DNA from: Aralia elata
Taxonomy: Eukaryota > Streptophyta > Magnoliopsida > Apiales > Araliaceae
DNA length: 64,000 bases
NCBI GenBank assembly: GCA_034770075.1
Contig: JAVJAP010000357.1
Coordinates: forward strand, 496,001 to 560,000
Direction: 5' to 3'
Shown: positions 1-10,781 of the stretch, piece by piece
How the letters are laid out: each line of letters opens with the position of its first letter
Position numbering within the stretch: the stretch's first letter is position 1
Translations under genes and position numbers: made by a program
Notes under the pieces: model-generated
Told to the model about the DNA's origin: nothing
What the model saw: the letters and a program-made list of their open reading frames with translations, nothing else
The model's database searches: none

Positions 1-27
1 TGAAATTGAAATTGAATTCCATGTTAA

Positions 28-172
28 TTAAAATAAAGGAGTTATTTTGATTTGGAATTTGATTAAAAATAAAGGAGTTTATTTTTATTCAAAATTAGAT
101 AAAATAAAATAAAGAAGTTTATTATGATTTAAATTTTGATTAAAATAAAGGAGTTTATTTTTGTTTCAAAAT
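28..172 (+). repeat. Tandem hairpin units AAAATAAAGGAGTTTATTTT, Copia A
   Basis: Four imperfect units at 35-45 bp spacing. Each is an inverted repeat AAAATAAA-ggag-TTTATTTT, so each could fold as an 8-bp stem with a 4-nt loop in RNA. The same units recur in the leaders of B (about 17480-17610) and C (49606-49735), so they belong to the family and are not private to this copy. Confidence 0.75.
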
Positions 173-936
173 TGGATTTCTAGTAAACTTTTAATTGCCC
201 ATTAAATGATATCAATGCATATATGGAATGGTTTTATTATTCATGAGATGAATGTTATTTATTGATATATATCGAGATATGTATGATAATAAATAGGGAT
301 TGATTATGGACTATTGACCAATGTGTGATTGGAATTATTTTAGAAGATGCTTGAATGAATGACTTTTTATAAATGGGGTCTGCGTACCTCGTCTTCTCTA
401 ATTTTTCTTAATGTAAATTCTATCTCCCCCCTATGTACTTCCCCTTGACTGCTGATCAAGGTTTCTATTCATTGCAAATAGTTTATATAATAGGTTTAAT
501 TAGAATTACTTGAAAAATTGGAGACAAAGGAGTAAGGAGCGCTTGAAGACCCGCTTGTAATGGAGCCCGGGTTGAAATGTAATAGTTATATTAAAATTTA
601 ATTCTTGCACCATAGGTTTGACCTTTTGGTTCACTTGGTGGCTCTAGTGAACCAAACTAGAATAAAAGTCCATAATCAATCTGGGTAGAATATAGTATTC
701 TATATGTGCATGATTACTATATATATATTATATGTTATCCAACATGCTTCGCATGTTAAATAATATGACACGTATTATATATATATATATGTGCATGCAC
801 GCTAAACAAGATGAGACAAATAATAACAAACCCCTCAAAGAAATCATATTAAGTCCTAAGCGTTCAAAGATATTTGGAATATCGAACGTCGCCTTCTAGC
901 ATGGTAAAGCAATAGAGTATTAAATATCTAATATAA

Positions 937-1233
937 GTTTGTTGTGCACACACAAGGCGAGTATTAAATATTTAAGATGTTGTTTTATCACATTTGATGC
1001 GTATTAAGGAATTGAATATTACTGCTTTGTTGTGCACACACAAGGGCGGTCATTTTCTCTTCACATATATGGAAGTGCTATGTTGGACTTAACTTGGATT
1101 ATTTTAGTTCCGATGTGCACATACTAGACCATTATAATCTAAGAAGCAAAAGACAAGGAGTTATATAGTGATGTAATTAACAATAGTTGTCTACCTATTT
1201 ATTTATATATAGTTTGTTGTGCACACACAAGGC
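937..1233 (+). repeat. Four dispersed leader stem-loop motifs, Copia A
   Basis: Sites lie at 937-958, 1024-1045, 1108-1129 and 1212-1233, so spaced about 85-105 bp. Three share TTGTTGTGCACACACAAGG, containing 5-bp arms TTGTG/CACAA around a CACA loop. The second from the right is shorter (GATGTGCACATAC). Copia C has the same four sites with the same core. Copia B has the same four sites with the loop changed (GTGA on the window plus strand). Confidence 0.8.
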
Positions 1234-1437
1234 TATATACATTTGAAATGGGATCCTTATTCTCACTAGCAAATCTTTAATTAGATTTGCCGAACTATAT
1301 ATTGAGGGTAATATAGTTTGATGAAAAATAGTGGGAGATACCAATTTAAATAAAGACCTAATTTATTTTGATGATTAATTAATTGAATGTATGCTAAAAT
1401 GTTGTTAAATTACAAATTCATTTAACAAAATTTTACA

Positions 1438-2518
1438 ATGTCTAATTCACTATCACTGCGTAGCATATTAGATGTTAATTAACTGGACCGAATTACACGG
1501 ACTGGTTAAGGAATCTGAGAATAGTTCTCAAGGCTGAAAAGTTATCTTATTTCCTTAATACGCATATCCCTGCAATGGTTGCAGACAATGCCTCTGAGGA
1601 AGAGATTGCTACTTTTAGAAAGTGGCAAGATGATGCACAGTTGGCTCAATGCATCATGCTCGCATCCATGAGTAACGAGCTTCAGCGTCAGCATGAAACT
1701 ATGGATGCTCTTACTGTACTCCTGCACCTTCAAGGAGTTGAATAGTGAGGAAAGTAGGACTGCTAGATATTAGATTTCTAAGAAGCTCTTCCAATCTAGA
1801 ATAACCGATGGCATTACAGTATAGACAAATGTCCTAAAAATGATCAATCTGATTGAACAATTAGGACAACTGAGTTTTGTATTGGATGAAGAGTTGATCC
1901 AAGATTTGATCTTACAATCACTCTCGGACTCTTTCTCACAATTTGTTGTGAATTTCCACGTGAACAAGCTATATGTCAGCCTACATGAGTCACTTAAACA
2001 CGTTGAAAACTGTAAAGAGTCACTTTTCAACCAAGAAAGACCAAGTCTTACTGGTAGATAATTCTTCTAAGAAGCGGAAGAGGGCCAAAGGATCTTCTAA
2101 AAAGAAGAACAATTCAAAGAAAGTATAAGGAAATGCAATAACTAAGGACACTAAGAACAAAACTGATGCAGATAACAAAGGAGTTTGCTTCCACTGCAAT
2201 AAGCCTAGACACTGGAAATGAAACTGTAAGGAGCATCTTGTAGAGGCTAACCAGAAGAAGCTTAGTGAAGCTTCGGTTACAGATATAAGTTTGTTCATCA
2301 TTAAAATAAATCTTTCTGTAAGTTAAGGTTCTAAGAACACTAAGAATAAAACTGATGCAGATAGCAAAGGAGTTTGCTTCCACTGCAATAAGCCTGGACA
2401 CTGGAAAGGAAACTGTAAGGAGCATCTTGCAGAGGCTAACTAGAAAAAGCTTAGTGAAGCTTCGGTTACAGATATAGGTTTGTTCATCATTGAAATAAAT
2501 CTTTCTGTAAGTCAAGGT
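1438..2518 (+). pseudogene. gag: Copia A gag (capsid/nucleocapsid), broken
   Basis: Relic of the Copia Gag, which forms the virus-like particle and binds element RNA. The start at 1438-1440 opens with a Ser-Leu-rich stretch then SILD, matching the residues of C's Gag after its first Met codons. Within 20 codons an in-frame TAA and a frameshift follow, and more stops occur along its length. Recognisable pieces are the MINLIEQLGQL segment (from 1840), a Lys-rich basic stretch and two CCHC zinc knuckles (CFHCNKPRHWK and CFHCNKPGHWKGNC) where B, C and G each have one. The second knuckle arises from a 189-bp tandem duplication. It cannot yield a full Gag. Confidence 0.85.
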
Positions 2519-2520
2519 TC
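2143..2520 (+). repeat. 189-bp in-frame tandem duplication of the zinc-knuckle segment
   Basis: Two units (about 2143-2331 and 2332-2520) run from the Lys/Asp linker through the CCHC knuckle to just before the protease. The offset between equivalent bases (for example ACTGATGCAG at 2162 and 2351) is 189, a multiple of three. B and C carry a single unit, so the duplication is private to A or its close relatives. The units differ at scattered sites, so it is not brand new. Confidence 0.85.
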
Positions 2521-5106
2521 TACTTGGGTATTGGATACCGGTTATAGTTCTCACGTATGCAATCCAATACACAGACTAAGCAGAAGTAGAAAGCTAAACA
2601 AAAAGTAAGTAATCTTACGTGCGGAGAATGGAGTAATGGTTGCTACATTAGCCGTGGGAACTTATAGTTTAGCGTTGCCTACGTGCAAGTCTGTTAAGTT
2701 AATAAGTTGTTATTATGTTCCAGTTCTCTTAAGAAACATTATTACTTCCGTTGTTGGACACGGAAAGTTCTGGTATTATATTTAAGAACAATTGTTGTTC
2801 TATTTATAATGATAATATTTTGTTTGAAACTGAAAGATCATTTGATGGACTTTGTAAACTTGACTTACATGAAAAATAATTTTGCAAATTGAACAAACTA
2901 GTAAAAGAAAAGGAGATGATCATTCAAAGAGTTGAACATGTGTATTTGATGAAATACAAGTCTGAATCATTTGAAAGGTTCAAAGAATTCAGAAGAGAAG
3001 CAAACTGGTAAGAGTATTAAAATTCTTCGATCGGATCGAGGAGGGGAATATTTGACCAATGAGCTTCTAGATTATCTCAAAATGGTATTTTCTCATAACG
3101 GACACTTCATGATACGGAATGATTGATTGGTGTATCTTAAAAGACAAATCGTTTCTTGTTGTACATGGTGCGGTCCATAATGATTTTACCGACATTTCAG
3201 TATCCATCTGGGGTTATGCCCTAGAAACGGCTGCATATCTACAAAATAAGATAACTTCAAAATCCGGCCCCAAGAATCCATAAAAGTTATGGATAGGCAG
3301 GATTCCTAATCTTAAGTATGTTAAGATAAGGGGTTGTCCAACTTATGTGAAAAGGTTTCAAAAGATAAGTTTGGGACAAAATTTGACAAGTGCAGAGTTG
3401 TGAGATATCCTAAAGAAAGTTTTATTACTCTAATCCTGCACGCTGCCTTCTTAGATAAATGTATTTATCATTGAAGGAGCTAGTGGGAGGGTAATAGATC
3501 TTGAAGGAGTTCAAGAACCACAAAGTACTACAAGTCAATCGAGGAACCTGTAGATAAACCTAATGTACTTCAACCGAATCGTAAATCTGGAAGAGCACCG
3601 AAGATACCTAGGAGGTATGGATTCATCATAGAGGATGATGATGAGGTACACATCATAGAGGATAATGATCCAGTTATATACGATGAGGCTATGAGTAGAA
3701 GATACTCAAAGAAATGGCAGATGGCCATGAAATCTGAAATAGACTCCATGTATGAGAACCAAGTATAGACTCTGGTTACTCCACCGAAAGGCATAGTGCC
3801 TATAGGGTGTATATGGGTCTTTAAAGAGAAAGACTAGGGAAAATGGTAAGGTGGAGACCTATAAGACCAGACCTGTTTAAAAGGTTTCAAATCAAGTCAA
3901 GGAGTTGACTGTGATAAAACCTTATTACCGGGTAATGCTCAAGTCCATTTGGATTTTGCTTGTAATTGCAGCTTATTATTATGAAATATGGCAAATGGAT
4001 GCGGAGATATCCTTCCTCAATGGAGAGCTTGAGGAGAATGTATGTATGATACAACCAGAGAAATTTGTTTCAAAGGTTGAAGCAAATCGTGTTTTAAGCT
4101 ACAATGATCCATTTATGGATTGAAGCAAGCTTCTCAAAGATGGAACATTCGTTTTGATAAGACAATCAAAAGAGTTTGATTTTTATCAAAAATGAGAATG
4201 AACCTAATGTGTACAAAAGGGTCAGTGGGAGCACTGTGACATTCCTAGTATTATATGTTGATATACTACTGATAAGGAATAACACACCAATGCTACAATC
4301 AGTAAAGATAAAATTGTCTAAACATTCCTCCATGAATAACTTGGGAGGAGCATCCTATAAATTGGGGATATAAATCTATATAGATAGATTTAAAAGGATG
4401 TTCGGCTTGACCCAATGAACGTATATTCATTCGATGCTAAAGGCATTTAGCATGGAAAACTCCAAAAGAGGCCTCATGATGATGAGCCATAGAGTGTATC
4501 TCTCTAAAATTGTCTCCAATGAAAGAGAGATCACATGACTTATTATCATGTATGCAATGAATATACAAGGCCTGATATTGATCAGTTATATTCTGGAGAA
4601 GATCACTATAAGACAATGATAAACATCATAAGTACTTAACCGGTATTGAAGATGTGATCATGATTCACGGTAGGTCAGAATTAAAACTAGAGGGCTGAAC
4701 ATACTCAAGTTTTTCAGACTGACCAAGACGATAACAAATCCACTTTAGGGTGAATCGTTACTTTGAATAGTGGTGCAGTAAAATTGGAAATGTTCCAAAC
4801 AGCAAAGAGTTGTTGGTTTAGTGATAAAGACAAAGTATATAGCTGTAAATAAAGCTGCAAGGTGATTGTTTGGATGAAAAGTTCATTACAGAACTAGGAA
4901 TAGTTCCTAAGTCTCATCTTGGATTCAAACATGTGTTGCGACACTTTCATTTGATTAGAGGAATCATTGAAAGAGGAGAAGTCACTATAGAGATAGTGGA
5001 CTCTCAAAAACAACATTACATATCCATTTACTAAAGCTTTATCCAACAGCAGGATGATCGTCACTTAGAGAAGAAGGGTATTAGATACCATGGCGATTGA
5101 CTTTAG
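2519..5106 (+). pseudogene. pol: Copia A pol (protease, integrase, RT, RNase H), broken
   Basis: Relic of the Copia Pol polyprotein, order PR-IN-RT-RH. The protease start is readable as STWVLDTGYSSH, with catalytic Asp in DTG. After the protease, the integrase zinc finger and first catalytic Asp are missing: at about 2913-2922 a KRKGDD-type stretch runs straight into DHS, the join left by a 273-bp in-frame deletion relative to C. The second integrase motif is visible (RSDRGGEY near 3030). RT shows NGELEENV and VLYVDILLI, where one Asp codon of YVDD is absent. Multiple stops and frameshifts follow to the RNase H end. The final stop lies just before the polypurine tract. Confidence 0.85.
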
Positions 5107-5120
5107 TGCAAGTGGGAGAT
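5107..5120 (+). other. Polypurine tract of Copia A
   Basis: TGCAAGTGGGAGAT abuts the LTR start TGAAAGTAG. This is the expected primer position for plus-strand DNA synthesis. Confidence 0.8.
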
Positions 5121-6481
5121 TGAAAGTAGTATGCACATAAGCCAATCATATTTGATATGATGTAGCATATATACTTTGTAATCTTATTCGATTATTAAAG
5201 GCATTTTACTTTATCTACATGGTGCTGTCATATTAAATGTGATAAACCCATAGTTTTGAGCAATGCTTTTAGAATCATAATGGTGATCATGCTAATGAGA
5301 TCTAAACTCTAGATAGCTCACAAACTAAAATCGTTCCTAATCGTTGGATTACTAAAAAGGAGATTAGTGAATCCGGATAGATTAGTACATACATTGCTTG
5401 CTCTTAAGAAGAGGATGATTGATCTCATAATCATTTGTGTGGAGACACTAAAGCAAGTATGTAGGTGCTTATTAGAGAATAAGTTCACTGAACGTGGCTC
5501 GCCAAGGAATACCTAATGGAGTTTTACTCGCCTGTCAATAGGAATTCCTCTAGTGATAGTAGTATAAGTGATCCTTGGACTTGATATCATCATAGTATCT
5601 TGTGTATGATGAGTTATACTTTGACATGTCCCTTAAGAGCTTTAGGGTATAACAAAGGGTATGCTTGGATATAATAAGTTGTACATGGAGATAAGTGAAT
5701 GATCAACAAAGAATCTACCACGTTTAGTAAAAGATGTGAATGTCCAATGTGATTCAATAAATGACAACTAAGTAGTCCTTGGCCAAGGCAGAATGAAATT
5801 AGAAATGAGTTTCTAATTTGAATTATTTAGAGTTGTGCATTTGGGAATCGAAATACATATAATTGAATAAAATAAAACTTGACAGTAAATCCATGTCTTA
5901 TATTTAATTGGGACATTGTATGCTAAAAGGATTGAATTGTATGGTAACTATTCACTGAAAGGTTCTTTTGTGATTAATGTTGAAATCTATATTATCTGGA
6001 AAGTCCTTGATCGCTAAGGGGCTTACCCTTATTCTAGAATAAATATTATTTATTTAAATGAATTAAATAGTTTAATTTATTTATTTAAATAAGATTAGAA
6101 TTGTTCTAATTGATTTATTCACAACCGGTTTAATATGGAGAACCTAAAGGGTCATACCGCAAAAGAAAAATATTTATTTAAGAAGTAAATGACATAATTG
6201 TAATAATAAGTTAAGTGTATTTAATTTAGTCTATGGAGATAGAATAAACTAAATAGCTTAATATTTATTATTTAATATTTTAGAAATATTAAATATAAGT
6301 TAATAAGAGGAATCTTATTATTATTATTACTATTACTATTATTTAATTCCTAATAGGGATTAGGAATTAATTAATAGAAGTACTCTCTCATGAATTCCTA
6401 ATTGGATTAGGAGCAGAATTAATTAAAGGAGTCTAATTAGAATCGAAACCCTAATCCTTAATATTTTAGGGAAGGATTTTC
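5121..6481 (+). repeat. Copia A 3' LTR, first part
   Basis: It starts TGAAAGTAGTATGCAC, as do the LTRs of B and C read on the minus strand. It runs 1361 bp until cut by element D, whose TSD TTTTC occupies 6477-6481 and recurs at 26878-26882. The remainder continues at 26883. No ORF is coding here. The sequence is U3 with AT-rich repeats, including an ATT/ACT trinucleotide run near 6317-6343. Confidence 0.92.
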
Positions 6482-7884
6482 TGTTTGCCTAATTCTATAC
6501 TAGCACAAATACGCAAGTATACACAGTCCACAAGTAATAAAGTGAAAGTAGAGTATCGTCCCAAAGAGAAAAACTGAGTTTATAATGACAATTTCCAATT
6601 GTAAATCAAATCAATTTTAGTAAACAAATAATCAATGCTTTCTAGAGTTTTGAATTTAACTAACTAATTCTAATTTAAATTACTACCACTAATTTGAAAA
6701 CAAATTTTTTAAGACTTAAGACTATAACTTCACTTAATGCTTTATTTTGCTTAACAAACTTCCCTTTTGATCATGCTAATTGTTTTGGATTGTTAACCAA
6801 GAACTCATCACTATTTATGACCATCTCTCAATGTTTCATAAACAACTCAACTTAAATCCACAATTGATAGACTCAAGTTAATCACCCTAGATAACTAATT
6901 CACTATATTTCTATATGAATTATAATTAAAGAGGATTTAAAGTTCAGGTTTCCTATTAGATTACATGCAGTGAATAGGTATATCTCTATCCTAAACACAA
7001 ATTATGAATTCCATCGACAGCAGAATACACAAACACATGCTATTATGGTCAGATCTAATTCTATACTTCATCTCTCGAGTTCATATAGATTATCCCAGTA
7101 ATTATTGGCCAGATAATTAAGCAATTTAGCATAAACCATAATAGACAATCCAAAAGTAACTAATCATAATATTCCAGGAAGCATGTTATTCAAAACTACG
7201 CAATAAGATCCATTATAGCCTTAAAAAAAATTTAGTTCATAATTAAACTAGGATTCATCATCCACAAGTTTAATAACATTCAAAAGTTCAGAGTGAAAAG
7301 AAGAGAAAAGAAGAAACACTGTAAAGTAATCCTTGAATCTCTATCTTGCTCCTTCTTGCTTTCTTGCTGCTATTAGCTTGCTTCAAGTCTTCTCCAATTG
7401 CTCTAAACTAGGGTTTTCTAATGATAAGTTCAACAACCTTGAAATTAACTTAAAACAACTATTTATAGTATCTGATAAAAACCCTAATTAATTACAAAGT
7501 ATCAAATCCCATTACAAATCAAATTTGCTTGAATCTGCTAAAAAAGTCAACTTTGCCCCTTCCCGAACCGGCGCGACCGCGCTTGGAAAAGGCTTGTTTG
7601 GCGCGCGACCGCGCTACCCTGGCAGCTAATTTTTTTTCAAGTTCTGGAGACAGGCGCGGCCGCGCTGTCTCCTAGTTCATTTTGGGCGCGGCCGTGCTGT
7701 TCCAATTTTAAAGCAACTCAGCATCTGCAACAGCAAAGTCAACCCAACTCTCGCCAAACCAATTCCCAACATATGTAACCTACAAAAACGCATAAAATGC
7801 ATGAAAAGTAACTACAAACCATGGAAATAAACAATAATCCGCGTTCATGGGAATTCGATTCGTAGGTATAAAACCTACTTATCA
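6482..7884 (-). repeat. Element D 3' LTR
   Basis: On the minus strand it reads TGATAAGTAGG...GGCAAACA. It has four GC-rich motifs of GCGCGRCCGCGC type at about 7570, 7600, 7653 and 7685, standing out from AT-rich surroundings. A TATA box TATAAATAG on the minus strand lies near 7454-7462. The partner LTR lacks exactly 10 bp at the third motif. Confidence 0.94.
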
Positions 7885-7899
7885 AATTCCCCCAAACTT
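7885..7899 (-). other. Polypurine tract of element D
   Basis: AAGTTTGGGGGAATT on the minus strand directly abuts the LTR start TGATAAG. A second near-copy lies at 8970-8989. Confidence 0.85.
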
Positions 7900-9042
7900 A
7901 AACTATTGCTTGTTCCCAAGCAACATAATGCAATACAACTAGAACAATGCAACACAATACCATGAATGCACTAATAACTACCATGCCTAAGAATCCAACC
8001 AATAGCCAGTATGAATCTTAACCGTTAGCCTCAGAGATATCAACAACTAACTTGAAACAATAAATCTAGTCAATAGGAACTAATAATCCCAATCAATCAA
8101 ACAATATACACCTATCATCACCCAAGTTGTGCGTGTGTGTTCATTAATCAATTTAACTAATCAAAGTTCAAAATATAGACACATAACCACCTCTATAACA
8201 AAAATAATCTATTTTCAATTCAATTCAAGCAAATACAACAAATCCAACCAAAAATAAGCAAATACTGCGCAAGAGGGTTCTAACAAGGCTTATTTCTATC
8301 TTTATTCTTCTATGAGTGTGTTTTATGCTCCATCTCATATTTATGCTTAACTGTGCAATGCCAAGCTCTCTTAGGCTTTTCAAAGTCACCCATGTAGCGA
8401 GCGGTCAATCAGTGACTCCCAAACCAGGTGTCTTTAGGGCACTAGGTGTTAAGACACCTCTAAGGATCTAATTACCCGAGTGACAAAGGCCACATAATCC
8501 AACTAATCAACGCATTTATTGTATTTTTGGATTTTTTTAGCCTTAAAAAGAAACCACCAAACTCAGCTTTTACCTTATTTCATCCTTCCTTGTTAGTTCA
8601 CCTAACATTTTTTTACCCAATTCTCATGTAAAAGTCAATTATACAACACTTTGAACCCCATCAGTCAAATTAATCAAATTGTTTGTGCTATCCAATAACT
8701 TAAGTTATGACGGCATAATTACTCTCATGATCTAAATTATATCATCCCTAATGACCATCACACTGTCCAAGCTAACACAGTAAAACCCATCTCATCATTG
8801 ACCGAGCCAAAATCATACCAACTAATCACTTGGATTCATGTAAACAAACTAAATGCACCTAACACAACCAACCATGAGTCAACTATGCAAGATTCACAAT
8901 GATATGCCAACATATTAATAGATATAATGCACAAAACTAACAAACCTGATAAACAAAAAAAAATATAGGAACTCCCCCAAACTTAAAACAGACAATGCCC
9001 TCATTGGATAAACAGTAAAAAGAAAAAAGAAGAGAAACTCCC
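7900..9042 (-). other. Element D 3' untranslated region with second polypurine-like tract
   Basis: About 1.1 kb without coding potential between the third ORF and the 3' LTR. It is AT-rich. At 8970-8989 the minus strand reads GTTTTAAGTTTGGGGGAGTT, almost the same as the tract at the LTR edge. Nothing else recognisable is seen. Confidence 0.7.
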
Positions 9043-10202
9043 CTAATCCGAAGCAGCATCGTCCGAAGCCTCCCCATCATCATCTGAACGTATATCCAGA
9101 GTTGGATAAGCTGAAGGAACACCAAAGGTTGGGAATTGGACTTGAACGCCCAATTGAGAAAAGGCTTGCGAAAAACTGTTCAAGAGTTGTGTGGAGAAAG
9201 ATCGAAGCTCGGTCATACTCGTGTGAATACCATCCATCCGCCGAGTCATACGCCTCTACATTCGATCCAACCTAGCCTGAGACACATGAAATGGCTGTTC
9301 AGGTTCGGTTATCGGCTGATCGGATGCATCCTCACTCTCACTGTGATCCCCCAAGAGAAATCCTGCCCCACGGGAATGAGAAGGAGCACCAGTCTAAACC
9401 TTGTACTTGGCAATCGTAGCATGATCAATAGTGTTCATCGGGAGCTGAACGGGCTCACCATCACCCCATTCCACCCCAGCAGCAATGCATAAACGAGTTA
9501 TCACTGATGCATGAGGGAGACCTCTTGACGTACCACCTTGCAGATACCGACGTATGGACTGATGGATGACATACCGCACATCGATTTTCTTTCCTTACAC
9601 AATCCCATATAATAAAATAGCATGATCCTTGGTCACGTCATTTTGATGCCTGGTTGGCATGAGATTTGTACAAATAAAACTGTACCAGGCCTTTCCATAG
9701 CGACTCAAGGCTGTGTGAGGAAAGTGTAGTTTCTGATCCGTTCCTTGCTTCGTTGTCCATATTGTACCCGGCTTGCATAAAATATTCTTGATGCGGTCCA
9801 ATTTAGTGTCCCAATTTGTAGAGTATAAACATTCCAGATCGGTGGGGTGATAGGGCATTGATACTCTGGCTAGTATATGACACTTGGCAACCCCGCACAA
9901 AAGTAGTACCATCCTTAGTAATTTTCGCGTTTGTATAGAATTCTTGAACTACTGATATCGGAGCTGCCAAAGGTGGTTCCACGAACATCAACCAACCCTT
10001 AGCTCAGATCATGCTCATCATTTGACCATCCAAATCAGGATCGGGCTTTTAACCCACGTTCCAAAACAAATATCTTCCCAAGCAAAACCCTCGGATAAAA
10101 TTCCTCAGCCTCTGCAGAAACAAACCGACTACTATCGAATTCAACTGGCTCAGAATGGACTTGAGAACTAGAAGATTCCCCATGTTGTCTCTTAGAAGCC
10201 AT
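9043..10202 (-). pseudogene. Element D third ORF, plant-transposon-protein-like domain, broken
   Basis: Downstream of pol, in the place where Athila elements carry an extra (env-like) ORF. It starts at 10202 (MASKRQHGESSSS) with a Ser-rich head. A frameshift near 10040 and several stops follow. Recognisable pieces are KAWYSFICTNLMPT, DVTKDHAILLYGIV, KKIDVRYVIHQSI and GLPHASVITRLCIAAGV. These resemble the uncharacterised domain annotated in many plant proteins as 'putative plant transposon protein'. The C-terminus is acidic (DDDGEASDDAASD). I see no signal peptide or convincing membrane segment, so an envelope role is not supported. Full length would be about 385 residues. Function is unknown. 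Confidence 0.7.
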
Positions 10203-10781
10203 GATAATTCAATCCAAATGCACAACAACGTGAAGACCCCAAACTTGACAGAAATCACACTTGGATTTAACAAACTATGTCAATCCAATACACTTACATG
10301 TACAATTCAATCCAACAATAATAACACAATATCTTGAAGTGTATAATCAAAATTCCCAATACAATGCAATCCCAAGCCTAAAATCTGTCAATTGTAAGTA
10401 ATACCTTGATACGAAACAAAACCCAAAACCATAATTTACTTACTTCATTCTGAAATAATGCAATTCCTTGGTATCCCACCACGATGCAATGAACAACCCT
10501 CGTAGATCACACTTAGATGGTTGGACGGTTTGGATTTTAGGGTTTGTAAGAGAGGAATGGACTGTAGGAGGTGAAAGATTAGAGAAGAAAGAAGATGAAG
10601 AGAGAAACAAGAACTAGGGTTTGCAAATGGAGGTATTTGATTTCATGAACGCTTGAATTTGGATGGAATTTGATTTGGATTTGGAAAAGGGAAAGATGAA
10701 GAGAAGTTACCGATTCTAATATGGAGAGGTTACTGATAATGAGACTCCAAGCGGGAAAATAAAGAAAGAAGTAGGCACTGG
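10203..10781 (-). other. Element D spacer upstream of third ORF (one side of Copia B)
   Basis: Non-coding, AT-rich. It ends in the TSD ACTGG (10777-10781), where Copia B was inserted. The continuation is 19549-20097. I see no clear regulatory site in it. Confidence 0.75.

Larger units (their letters stand above)
1..1437 (+). other. Copia A untranslated leader between primer site and gag
   Basis: Non-coding and AT-rich. It aligns by eye with the leaders of B (16105-17718) and C (48386-49972). In order it holds a run of AAAATAAAGGAGTTTATTTT hairpin units (28-172), a perfect inverted repeat AACATGC-TTC-GCATGTT (741-757), flanking AT dinucleotide tracts, and four copies of a TTGTTGTGCACACACAAGGC motif (937-1233). 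No ORF here looks coding. In an LTR element this stretch is the 5' untranslated RNA, where packaging and dimerisation signals usually lie. Any role for these particular motifs is inference. Confidence 0.8.

Noticed and set aside
2114..2572. 152-codon minus-strand ORF with an internal protein repeat
   Set aside because: It is the antisense reading of the 189-bp gag duplication, so the repeat is real but the ORF is not a gene.
3570..3794. Minus-strand ORF in A that is also found, plus strand, in B (13929-14189) with similar protein
   Set aside because: Similarity comes from shared DNA of two Copia copies; it is antisense to the integrase-RT linker (repeated Asp/Glu codons give Ser/Met runs).
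9136..9492. 118-codon plus-strand ORF opposite D's third ORF
   Set aside because: Antisense to the recognisable minus-strand domain and has no motif of its own.
9043..10202. Viral envelope gene in D
   Set aside because: Position fits the env-like ORF of Athila, but no signal peptide, membrane segment or cleavage-like site is visible.
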